DNA of 64,000 nt from Cladosporium sp. IMV 00045 (Eukaryota > Ascomycota > Dothideomycetes > Cladosporiales > Cladosporiaceae). Below, piece by piece: positions 11,722-21,048 of this stretch; the first letter of the stretch is position 1, and every line of letters starts with the position of its first letter. The stretch lies in contig MSJI02000171.1 in assembly GCA_001931905.2 (NCBI GenBank), positions 1 to 64,000 of the forward strand, written 5' to 3'. The notes beneath the pieces are model-generated. The model ran no database searches. It was not told the origin of the DNA and saw only the letters and a program-made list of their open reading frames with translations. Made by a program: the position numbers and the translations under genes.

Positions 11722-12982
11722 GCTCCGAACGTGCCTCGGAATCAATGGAGGACGAATACAGGTTATTCGAGCTTGAAAAGTCGTAAAGCAGTCTATTGTG
11801 TTTCTATCAGTTACTCGTTTCCCATACGATTTCGGCCTTTTGAGCGTCTTGTCTCTTGTGTAACCAGACGACAGAGGGTCGATACTCACTAGGGGAGGGA
11901 AAGAAAAAGGCAGACAGTACAACTGTGGGCGTAAGGCTGAGGAGGATTTCCAGCCCTACAATTTCTGCCGAGCGACATGCATGCTACCTTACCCCTAGCA
12001 TTATATAGGAATGCTCTTTACCAAGGCCTCACGGCCTAGCCTCACTGGTACCAGTCGAGCTGGCCCATGCAAATGGCATGGGTCTAGCGGGTCAAGGCTG
12101 TGAACACTGAAGCGATAATTGGTCGCCTATACGACACAGTCCTATGAGACACACGCCTTGCTATTAAACGGACGCTTTTTCCTTCTTCGTTCTAATCATC
12201 AATTTCCTCTTACTCTCATACGAAGATCTGGATCGAAAGCTAGGTGCATGAACTATGGATCCTTAGTTCTCCCCTCTATATTTTGATCTCTCTCGTATGA
12301 GCAGAGCTGCTGCTTCGTCATTACAATCATCGGCATTCTCCTTTTCATTACCGACGCACGGTGGACGCCCGGTGGCTGTGGCTGCTCGGGCCGCACAACA
12401 TCGAGTTCCGCCCGGTCCGCCTTGGACGCCTCGGACGGCTGCCAGAGCTTGAACTGCGGTGTAGAAGTTGAACTTGTCAAAATACCCTGCGTTACGACCA
12501 CCAGTTTCTTTAAGTCTTTTGTTATAGCAGGGCAGTCGGCCATCGAGCAAGAGTCTTGTGAAAATATGCTCAGGATCTCACCGGGGATGACAATTTTTGC
12601 TCAGCGATGTGAAATGAATACAGATTCAAATTGTCCGTATGATCTTCCTACCGCTGGTGACTTCCTCACATGTGCTGTCTAGGTACCTGGCTAGCACGCA
12701 CCTCGTAACGGAGTTTGGTTAGTCCTTGACGCTGGCAGTGTCGAGATGCCGGCGAGCATTGCTTTCAATAACAGTGATCTCAAGGGAAACATGGAGGCAT
12801 TTGAGAAATGCAAGTTGCTTGCCATGGATATTCGTTGGAAGCGGCCGGCGGAGACTAGCAATGAGTATCGAGGGTGCATGAGCTTATTTAGTTCTGATCA
12901 ATTACTGTCTGTGACCATCATCTATACCATTTGACCCTGCTACATGTACCGAATTGCTTCCATCCTGTGCTCGTACTGCCCT
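11722..12982. other. Intergenic with one weak cysteine-rich open frame
   Basis: On the plus strand one frame is open from about 12422 to 12682 and, after a stop, again from 12746 to 12934. It contains several cysteines (DGCQSLNCGVE, ESCENMLRIS, CEMNTDSNCPYDL). This could be a small decayed or intron-containing secreted protein. A 96-aa ATG frame on the minus strand (12543-12253) overlaps it. Neither has a recognisable domain, so no gene is called. Confidence 0.35.
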
Positions 12983-15900
12983 CTAGAAGTTGAACTTCAG
13001 AGCGATACTCGGCTCTCCCACAGCGCCGACATCCTGCTTGACCTGAGATCCTGCCCTTGCCTTGAGAATCCGCTCCATTAAACCCTTCTCCTCTGCCGGT
13101 AAGGAAGCCACCACGCCTCTAAACACTGCTCCATCCGCCGCAGCAACCTCCAACAATCTAGTCGCAGCCTCTTGGTGGATGGAATGGCCTTCACTCGCAG
13201 CACGTCGCAGCAGCGTCATGATAACAAGCGCAGTGATGGCGGGTCTGCCTGATTCTGCCACCTTGGGCACGTACGCGGTCAGAGTCTGTGTCATCAGCGA
13301 GCGACTTTCATCCGCGCCTTCGAAGTCCATGGGTTGGGCGAGGAATTTGACGGTTTGCGCCAAGAAGCGCCGCTCTGAGATTCCGGCGAGCATGAGAGTC
13401 CTGATGCAGCCAGCTGCGACGCGGGAGGTCATGCGACTTTCCAGGCATTCGATGAGCTCTGTGGTGAACTTGTCCAGAAGAGGATCGTTCTCGGTGAAGA
13501 CGTCCTTGCCTGCGGTCGAAATGAGGATTGTTGCCGCGAGGAGAGAGTTCTTCTCACACGGCAGGCTTGCGTCCGTTTCTCTTCTTTGGGCGATGCGCAG
13601 AATGCCGAGAATTCTCAATAGAGAGTTCCTGAGTAATCTTGCTGTGCTGGAAGATCCTGAGTTCTCAGCTACGATGTTCGCAACAAATCTCCTCAAGATG
13701 GGCAGACTTGTTGGTACCACCACAGCCTGTGCCGCACCAGTGCCCAGAATCGTGACGAAGATGTTGAGAATAGTGGCATGGAGGTCAGTCTTGATGATGT
13801 TTGGGAAGACGTCGCTAACATCAACTAAAGCCTGAAGACTGGAGCGGACAAGACCCTGGGCTTCCTCATTTGCTTCCAAGCGCACCGAGACGGGTGTGTC
13901 AGAAAGGCCAGGGATCAGACCCGCGAGGACAAGGACAATGATCCTGGTGAGCTCGAAGAGCTGCTCGATGTCTTCGGAAAGGTGGCCGTCATTCTCCAGA
14001 GTATCGATGCCATGGCGGGATGAAGGGTGAGCAATGCAAAGGTTCCGAGAGATTTCCACAATGATCGCCTGCACACCAAGGCTTTCTGTAAGAACCATGC
14101 GGTCGAAAAGGTCCATGCTCTCCGCAAAGATGACTTCCTGGTAGATAGCGTTGCCACTAACGCTGGGTCTGAGGATCTTCTTCAATGCCTGTAGGATGTC
14201 CAGATTGCGCTGTCTCGTCACAATGTCGTCGTCGTTGGTGCGCACCGCGAGAGACTCGAACACCAGCCCGAAAAGGACGAAGAAGAAAGCCACGGGCTCC
14301 TCGCGGTAGTTGATGTCCTGTCGTTTCTCAACTTCGGCATCGGCATCTTGGGCTGCAGGATCAAGCTTTTTGTTGTCGAGAGCATCGAAAACCAGCTCGC
14401 TGTCCTCGTCAATAAGACTGGCAATGGCGTCAACCAAGCTCAGCCAGCTTTCTTGGTAGAACCTCAGCAGAGTTTGTCTAGTCAGCGAGGCGTAGACAGT
14501 GTCAAGGTCCTCCTCTGGCGCAGCAGCCGTGGCCGAGATGTCCGGCTCAAACCTCAATCGCGCATACTCTTTGAGAGAATTGAGCCACATTGGCACCAGG
14601 CGTCCAATATGTGGCTTGACAACATCATCCAGGTACTTCTGCTCTCCACTGGCAACTTGCAGCTCTGCCCAGGCCGAGAAGACCGACATGCGCACCATGA
14701 CTTGCGCGTTCGAGCTCAATCCTTGGAGGTCTCCGATGGACGCTGTTTCACTTTGCTGCGAGAAGCTGTCGAGCGCTGAGACAAGCAGTTTGAGAATTCG
14801 GCCCATGCGCTCAACGTCAGTGACAATGCCTGTCGAAATGAAGGTGCCGCAGACATCTACAGCTTCAGCGGCAAGCTCCGGACTCGAATCGGCCGCGAAA
14901 GCGGGTGTGAGAGCAGAACTGATCTGCGCTTGATACTGCTCAAGAAGCATAGCCTCGCTGAAATCGGGATCCGGCGTGCGCCCAAACATCTTGAGAATCT
15001 GCTCGACGATGCGCAGACCAATCACTCTCAGCGCCGGCACCGCCGCAGTCGAAGCTGAGAATGCTATCCTCACAATGTCAGCCACTTTGGACTGCAGCGC
15101 AGCTTCACCAGGACTTTCCTCGCTGAACCTAGTTTCCTTATTGATCATTGCAATTAGGGTGTGAAGACACTCCATTGCAAAAAGGCGAACTTGCCAGCGC
15201 ATGAGCTCCTGCGTGGAGCTTGCAGGGCCACCAGTAGCATCATCGTCTTCTTTCCCTGCACCCTCGGTGACCGCAAATCCGGCGACTTCTTCATCTTGCA
15301 GGTCTGGGCCGGCGGTATCCTTGGTGATTGCAGTTCTTGGCTGCTCGTTCCGCGCCTTTGTCTTTGTAAGGATCGTGTTGCACCTAGAAATCCATTCGCC
15401 AGGATTGCTTGTTCCTGTCTGCTGCAGCCAGTTGAGGAAAATATTCCGGATGGCGACAGTATTCGGTTGGTCATTGAGATACTCCCACAGCCTATCTTCG
15501 AGGCCGGGTTTGGCTACGCGGGCAATTTCCGGGGCATCACGTCGCATGAGACCGAACAGGCCCTGAACGGCAGTACTCGAGATCTCGGCGCTTGCGGAGT
15601 CCATGTCGCCTTGAAGACGTTGCACGTACTCCACAAATTCCAGATGGCCGGGAGCGTAAAGCGACAAGTGTTCCAGGCATCGCAGGCTGGCTAGTAGAAT
15701 ATCCGTCTCCTTTTCCTGTGAGAACAGTCTGACCAGCGTAAGGATCATGTCCCGCTGTTTTGCCATGTCTTGTAGATCAGGGCCGAGAACGTTAATCAAT
15801 GAGTCCACGCCTTGGGCAATCGCAGCTGCTACCGGAAGATCGATGGAGGTGTTGGAGCTCGCCAGAACAGCGGTCTCGCTGTTGTGGCTGTCGGAGACAT

Positions 15901-18900
15901 AAAGCTGGCTCAGCATTCCAATGGAGCTGGTGACATAACTTGAGAAGTTCAGACCGGCCGACTCAGCGACTTGTGCCAAACTCTCCAAAGCCCAGAAGTG
16001 AACGAGCGGGTGAGTATCGGCAGCGAGAGACATCAGGATTCCGACGATGTTTCTCATATGGAACCCAGCTGCCATGCCACCCAGGTGCGAATGAATAGAT
16101 GCCAAAGCCAGCGCACAGCCAGCGCGGACATGTGGCTCTCGATTGTTAACAACTGTTTCAGTGAGGTATGTCACCTCGCCAGTAGTAAAAGCTGAGCCAG
16201 ATGAGTTGCAAAGTCGCCCGATAGCATCTGCTGACATGGAGCGAAGGCTTTGATCTGGAGACTTGATCGATGTACGAAGTAGCGCTTGCAAAGCGTTCTC
16301 CGCTTGTGTGCTCGACAAGCTGCCTTTGTAGGTCCCACTTTCTCCTGTGGCCACTCTGAGGGTAGCGTGGAGGGCCGTCGTAATATTTGTGGAGATGGCA
16401 GTCTTCCTGGCAGGGTCTTTGTTCAAGGCAGTAGAGCTCAAGGATGACGAAATCTGCTCTAACATGCTTTCCTGTACTTTTGGGGTTTGCAGCGGTAGGG
16501 CAAGAGCAAAGACAGTGATGGCAGCATTCACGGCTTCGGTCGCAGCGGATACGGGTAATGCTTCGGTGTCGTTTCCAGCGGGCATGTAACAGCAGGTCGA
16601 GTCGAACTCTACGGCGCTGACGATCGGGGTAGCAACAACATCGGAAATGATACCCTCTTCGTCCGTTCTTGAAGTCCAATGACGAATTCTCTTCCTGGTG
16701 ACAGCATCTTCTACATCCAATCCGGAGAGGAGTCCATTGACACCAAAGCCGTAGTTATCCGCCGCATCCCAGATAGTGTCGTAAGTGCCGGCTGAGCTGG
16801 CGATCGCAGCACCGAAAGAGCTTGGGGAATAGTAGTCTGCGCCGCTGAAAGATGCCACTGCCAGGGGAAGCAAAGACGAATGGGCAGTGGCCTCGATGGC
16901 GCCAGCAGGGCTAAGCGTCAGGAGTTGCGAGAAACATTGGAACACTCGACGGCGGGCGTTGCATTCGTAGTCTTGCAATTGAAATTGTGGCGAAAGTCTG
17001 TGTTGCGGGTCGTCGCTCGTTCGCTTCCACGGCAAGCCTTGCAAGAAAGAGACTGTGTTTTCCAGCATCGCTGACAGACGGCGAGAGACATCCGAAGTCA
17101 GCAGACGCTGGTTGAACGTAAGGAAGGACTTGATAGAACCAAGGGCGCACTCCCTGACGTGCGTGAGATAACTCAACTCGAGCATGCTGCGCTGTGAAAT
17201 GTTCTCTTTCGGGACGGGTTTGGGCAGTGCATTCTTCCACAGCAGCATGAGCTGAGACAGATGGATCTTGACAAAGTTCGGCCCAAGCGACATCAGTCCA
17301 CCGATCATTACCCAGGCAACTTCCAATTGACAACTTGAGACTCGAAGATCAGAGCTTCCAGCTGACTTCAGGAGTGAAGTTGCTTGAGACAAGACTCTAG
17401 CATACACGTCCACAGAGCCATACAGTGGGTGCTTGTTTGAGGCGCTGAGGATCGCGGCAAGGCCATGTGCGTACCCTACACACCGCTTTGGGCTTTGCTG
17501 AGGGTTGCCGAGCAGGTTCAATTCACGGTTCACGCTGTTCAAGCAGATTGTTACAGTTGGCAGGAGTTGCTGTGGGACCGCCAGAACGAGAGAACGTAAT
17601 GCTCGCGCAGTGTGTATTTGCAGCGCGAAACTGGGATGGGGCAGAACTTGAAGCAGTCCTTCGCGACAAAGCTCGGCGACAGATCCGATGCCGGCGTCGA
17701 GGCATTGAATGAGAGATGTGAGAGCTGAGACTGCCACTGTAAGTACATTTTTTGAAGGCTCTGGTCGCTCTTTCACCGCTTGTGGGTAGTCCTTGATGAT
17801 GTCGTTAAGCAGGAAACGGCAGGCATTGAGCTGAGCGGTCTCGCCAAGCATCCGCATGATGACGCGGTCTAGAATGATGCTTACGAACTTCCTACTGATG
17901 AGCAGGCGGTATCTGTTGAACGGGAGACTCCCGTGATTGAGGACGTCTCTAAAAAGATGCTGAGCAATTGCTCCGTAGTTGCGTTCGACTACACTTTCGC
18001 CGAGTGCCTTTAGAACGCTGGCGTATGTCTGCACGACGGCTGTGCGCGCTCTGTTGGAAGTCGTAGGGCGCATGTAATGCGTGGAAAGCAGTCGAAGAAT
18101 CTCTATGAGGCTGTAGGAGAGTGCCGTGACGGGCTTCTCTGGCGCAGGGGACGAGGTCCTCTCGGCCTCTTCCTCAGCATCTTCGGGTTGTGCCTTTTTG
18201 GTCTTCTTCGGCTTCTTGATTCGTGGCACAGCTTCCTTTCTGGGTGATTCGGAATAGCTCTTGACCAAGACAGATGTCAGACAAGCGATGGCCGCGCGCC
18301 TTACGGAGATTGATGTGCTCTCCATGGCCCTCCAGATAGCGACCTGCAATTTTTCGAAGTCATTTGAGTTGTCGTAACCTGCGCCGTGCAAGACTAACTG
18401 CTCCAGACACCAGCACGCTGAAGCCTGAACAAGCATGGATTTATCTCCGCTGACCGCATTGCGCGCTTGCTTCCATATAGTGCGGCCTACGTCGTCTTCG
18501 ATCGCCGCGACGACTCCCTTCACTATCTTGCCCAAAGCGCGGAAGATGGCGTTGCGATACCCTGTGTCGTTCGCAGCAGGCTTTAGTTGCTTGATGAGAG
18601 CAGTGCACGCAAGCGGCGACAAGCTCACAGCGCTATCGCCAGCAGCCTCGAATATTGCTCCCAGACAATGCGCGGCGGCATGTTTCGTCTTGAGATCCTT
18701 CTCTTTGCCAGCGGTGAGAATGGCGACACAGTCATTGATGGACTCGTACAGGATCTTCCTGCTGCCTTTTGTGAGGATGTGATTGAAGCATCGGCCGAGA
18801 TTCCCACGAATTACTCTTGTCGGCGCAGGAGAAGGGAGGTTGATTATCTGGAACAGCTCTGATTTCAAGGCTGTCTGCTCGGCGGTGGCTTCATCTGAGG

Positions 18901-19126
18901 TCAGGGATTCGGTGTGTTTCGCGAGATCGGCGGTGAAGGTGAGAAGGTAGAGATCTTGCTGCTCCGAAGGCAGCGCATGCAACTTCGCTACTTGAAGCTG
19001 GAAAGGCGAGACGTTACTGCTGTCGCCATTGGCCGTGGGTGTGGGTTCGGAGGAGTTTGCGGTCGGAGGTCGTGGAGGGGGAGGGGTTCCAGGGTTCGAG
19101 GCAGGTTGTTCGTCCTGATCGGGCAT
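12983..19126 (-). CDS. LAA1: LAA1/HEATR5 HEAT-repeat protein, clathrin-adaptor AP-1 accessory factor
   Basis: A single uninterrupted frame encodes 2047 aa, close to the size of yeast Laa1 and animal HEATR5. The start chosen is the ATG of MPDQDEQPASNPGTPPPP; the open frame extends slightly further upstream but without an ATG. After a Pro/Ser-rich N-terminus the protein is helical repeat throughout. Recognisable stretches include RGNLGRCFNHILTKGSRKIL, VRRAAIACLTSVLVKSYSES, HPLVHFWALESLAQVAESAG and RLGPMWLNSLKEYARLR-like segments late in the protein. A Lys-rich patch with acidic linker (RIKKPKKTKKAQPED) lies near residue 300. In yeast Laa1 binds AP-1 and helps localise it for trans-Golgi/endosome traffic; the same role is inferred here. 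The gene is divergent from TACO1 with a 364-nt shared promoter region. Confidence 0.92.
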   Translation of the reverse strand: MPDQDEQPASNPGTPPPPRPPTANSSEPTPTANGDSSNVSPFQLQVAKLHALPSEQQDLYLLTFTADLAKHTESLTSDEATAEQTALKSELFQIINLPSPAPTRVIRGNLGRCFNHILTKGSRKILYESINDCVAILTAGKEKDLKTKHAAAHCLGAIFEAAGDSAVSLSPLACTALIKQLKPAANDTGYRNAIFRALGKIVKGVVAAIEDDVGRTIWKQARNAVSGDKSMLVQASACWCLEQLVLHGAGYDNSNDFEKLQVAIWRAMESTSISVRRAAIACLTSVLVKSYSESPRKEAVPRIKKPKKTKKAQPEDAEEEAERTSSPAPEKPVTALSYSLIEILRLLSTHYMRPTTSNRARTAVVQTYASVLKALGESVVERNYGAIAQHLFRDVLNHGSLPFNRYRLLISRKFVSIILDRVIMRMLGETAQLNACRFLLNDIIKDYPQAVKERPEPSKNVLTVAVSALTSLIQCLDAGIGSVAELCREGLLQVLPHPSFALQIHTARALRSLVLAVPQQLLPTVTICLNSVNRELNLLGNPQQSPKRCVGYAHGLAAILSASNKHPLYGSVDVYARVLSQATSLLKSAGSSDLRVSSCQLEVAWVMIGGLMSLGPNFVKIHLSQLMLLWKNALPKPVPKENISQRSMLELSYLTHVRECALGSIKSFLTFNQRLLTSDVSRRLSAMLENTVSFLQGLPWKRTSDDPQHRLSPQFQLQDYECNARRRVFQCFSQLLTLSPAGAIEATAHSSLLPLAVASFSGADYYSPSSFGAAIASSAGTYDTIWDAADNYGFGVNGLLSGLDVEDAVTRKRIRHWTSRTDEEGIISDVVATPIVSAVEFDSTCCYMPAGNDTEALPVSAATEAVNAAITVFALALPLQTPKVQESMLEQISSSLSSTALNKDPARKTAISTNITTALHATLRVATGESGTYKGSLSSTQAENALQALLRTSIKSPDQSLRSMSADAIGRLCNSSGSAFTTGEVTYLTETVVNNREPHVRAGCALALASIHSHLGGMAAGFHMRNIVGILMSLAADTHPLVHFWALESLAQVAESAGLNFSSYVTSSIGMLSQLYVSDSHNSETAVLASSNTSIDLPVAAAIAQGVDSLINVLGPDLQDMAKQRDMILTLVRLFSQEKETDILLASLRCLEHLSLYAPGHLEFVEYVQRLQGDMDSASAEISSTAVQGLFGLMRRDAPEIARVAKPGLEDRLWEYLNDQPNTVAIRNIFLNWLQQTGTSNPGEWISRCNTILTKTKARNEQPRTAITKDTAGPDLQDEEVAGFAVTEGAGKEDDDATGGPASSTQELMRWQVRLFAMECLHTLIAMINKETRFSEESPGEAALQSKVADIVRIAFSASTAAVPALRVIGLRIVEQILKMFGRTPDPDFSEAMLLEQYQAQISSALTPAFAADSSPELAAEAVDVCGTFISTGIVTDVERMGRILKLLVSALDSFSQQSETASIGDLQGLSSNAQVMVRMSVFSAWAELQVASGEQKYLDDVVKPHIGRLVPMWLNSLKEYARLRFEPDISATAAAPEEDLDTVYASLTRQTLLRFYQESWLSLVDAIASLIDEDSELVFDALDNKKLDPAAQDADAEVEKRQDINYREEPVAFFFVLFGLVFESLAVRTNDDDIVTRQRNLDILQALKKILRPSVSGNAIYQEVIFAESMDLFDRMVLTESLGVQAIIVEISRNLCIAHPSSRHGIDTLENDGHLSEDIEQLFELTRIIVLVLAGLIPGLSDTPVSVRLEANEEAQGLVRSSLQALVDVSDVFPNIIKTDLHATILNIFVTILGTGAAQAVVVPTSLPILRRFVANIVAENSGSSSTARLLRNSLLRILGILRIAQRRETDASLPCEKNSLLAATILISTAGKDVFTENDPLLDKFTTELIECLESRMTSRVAAGCIRTLMLAGISERRFLAQTVKFLAQPMDFEGADESRSLMTQTLTAYVPKVAESGRPAITALVIMTLLRRAASEGHSIHQEAATRLLEVAAADGAVFRGVVASLPAEEKGLMERILKARAGSQVKQDVGAVGEPSIALKFNF

Positions 19127-19490
19127 TGTGTGAGGGTGAGGCTGGATGTGCAATTGCGGGTTATTGCGTCTTCTTCATGTCCAGCGCGGGATCATGAAGC
19201 GAGGTGAGGTGTGTGGAAGGTGGCAGGAGATGTAAGTGAAAGTGAAGGCAAGTGGGCAGTGAGAGAGCTCAAGTTGACATCTCACGCGCGCATCACCCAC
19301 AACATTCAGCTTCCCCAGCAAATGACGATACCCCCACTGCCCTAACTGCGTAAAAGGGGTCTAGATTTATCAATCAATTTGATTGCCCATTCCCTCCGTA
19401 AATTCATTAATCAATTGTTCTACACCCCTCTGCTCTACAACTTCTCCCCAAGTGATTATCACCACCAAATACCCGCAATACCACACAACA
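19127..19490. promoter_or_regulatory. Divergent promoter region LAA1 / TACO1
   Basis: The 364 nt between the two divergent starts must hold both promoters. The part next to TACO1 is pyrimidine- and A-rich, ending in ACACAACA just before its ATG. I see no TATA box, which fits housekeeping genes. Confidence 0.5.
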
Positions 19491-20372
19491 ATGGCTCCCA
19501 GTCGAGGTTGCTCCCTCTTCCACCGCTTCTCGCCATCACCAACCCTCCGCCACCATCCTCGAGTCTTCTCCACCACCCCCATTCTCCCCTCAGGCCACAA
19601 CCGCTGGTCCAAGATCAAACACGACAAAGGCAAGGCCGACGCCCTCAAAAACCGCCAGCGCTCCATGTTCGCCGAAGAAATCGCCACGGCATCCAAACTG
19701 TTCGGTCCCGAGCCCAACGCAAACCCAAAACTCGCCGACCTCATCACCAAGGCCAAGCGCGAAGGTTTCGCCAAAGCCTCCATCGAGGCCGCCATAGCTC
19801 GCGGTCAGGGCAGGAGTTTGGACGGTGCGACCTTGGAGAGCGTCACTGTCGAGGGGATCATGCCGAACAACGTTGGCGTCATTGTGGAATGCGAGACGGA
19901 TAATAAGCTGCGCACGCTGGCGGGCGTGAGGTTGGTGATCAAGGAAAATGGAGGCGCGGCAAGTCCCTCAAGCTACCTGTTCGAGAAGAAAGGGAGAGTG
20001 GTGTTTGAACAAAAGGATGGCGTTGGGCTTGACGAGGTCATGGAACCTGCCCTGGAAGCCGGCGCGACGGATGTAGATGAGCTGGAAGATGGAACCGTGG
20101 TTGTTTCCACAGCACCTAATGACACAAAAGCCGTCGAGGAGGCCGTCTCCAATGCTCTTGGGATCAGCATCAAAACTTCGAGTATTGTGTGGGATCCAAA
20201 TGAAGACACCAAAATGGCGGTGGCAAGCGAGGATGCCGCTGGGGACTTGGCAGCCTTTGTCGACGACATGATGGACCGCGAAGCCACCGTGCAAGCTATC
20301 TCCATGAATGTCGCACAAGGGTCGCTTGCTGAAGACACTTGGAAGGATCTGAGCGCAAGGCTGAGTTCATGA
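19491..20372 (+). CDS. TACO1: TACO1/YebC family mitochondrial translational activator
   Basis: One exon, 293 aa. The start is set by ATG in the context ACACAACAATGGC. The Arg/Ser/Pro-rich N-terminus (MAPSRGCSLFHRFSPSP) looks like a mitochondrial targeting sequence. The family signature GHNRWSKIKHDKGKADALKN starts near residue 35, followed by EIATASKLFGPEPNANPKL, AIARGQGRSLDGATLESVTV and EGIMPNNVGVIVECETDN. TACO1 in animals and its yeast homologue Dpc29 bind mitochondrial ribosomes and help translation of mtDNA-encoded subunits; bacterial YebC proteins are related. All three YebC subdomains are present and length matches the family. The C-terminus (after residue 240) is ordinary, with no truncation. 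Confidence 0.93.
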   Translation: MAPSRGCSLFHRFSPSPTLRHHPRVFSTTPILPSGHNRWSKIKHDKGKADALKNRQRSMFAEEIATASKLFGPEPNANPKLADLITKAKREGFAKASIEAAIARGQGRSLDGATLESVTVEGIMPNNVGVIVECETDNKLRTLAGVRLVIKENGGAASPSSYLFEKKGRVVFEQKDGVGLDEVMEPALEAGATDVDELEDGTVVVSTAPNDTKAVEEAVSNALGISIKTSSIVWDPNEDTKMAVASEDAAGDLAAFVDDMMDREATVQAISMNVAQGSLAEDTWKDLSARLSS

Positions 20373-21048
20373 TGTTCTTCAAATTTCTCTGGCCGGCTGC
20401 ACGAAGGACAAATTGACAGCACCTGTTCGTTCGTGCGCCCCTGTACAAATACCACGATAGACACGAAGGGCATGTACTCTCTAGCTGTTCTTCTATATAC
20501 CCCCTCTTCGCCACGGCCTCGTCCACCGCCTTTTGTACATACCATTCTAAGCTCTACCTCCTACCGAATAACTCGTCTTTTCTTTCCTACCAATCCTGCC
20601 ATGCAACAGCAGATCAATTGCCGCAAGACCATGAGCTCACCTGAACGTTCAGATGTGTGACATTCCCACGACCGGTTCCTACACGGCGAGCCCGTCTTAC
20701 ACCACTCCTGCCACTTCCACTTGAGGAACCGCAGTGCTGTAACTGCACGCCTTCTCTCGCAATCAGAAGACTCCTCAGATGAACAAAACAACTACTTCCT
20801 AAAGATCTATCGCACCACCTCCTACTTCCTAAAGATCTATCGCACCACCTCTGCGGCCTTCAGAATCACGCTAGATCTTTTCTTGCAAGTTCGATCCGGC
20901 ACTGGACCGCTATTCGGTCCCCGATCGTTAAAAAGTACCAGCCTTTTGGCATCCCAGCGAACACGACCGAACGGAAAGATAAAGGGATGGAATTCTACGA
21001 GATTCTTGCTACTTTTATCTAGTCAAGACAGGTCTGCCTGAAGCTATC
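20373..21048. other. Intergenic with 30-bp tandem duplication
   Basis: No gene between the 3' ends of TACO1 and the carboxypeptidase. The only structure I see is the perfect tandem duplication at 20792-20851, listed separately. Confidence 0.5.
20792..20851. repeat. Perfect 30-bp tandem duplication
   Basis: Two identical 30-nt units (20792-20821 and 20822-20851) start CTACTTCCTAAAGATC and end GCACCACCTC. No mismatch is present, so the duplication is recent or maintained. It is intergenic. Confidence 0.9.

Noticed and set aside
13062..15694. Long plus-strand open frames (up to 257 codons) inside LAA1
   Set aside because: They are antisense shadows of a strongly coding minus-strand gene with family-wide HEAT-repeat sequence, and have no recognisable domains.
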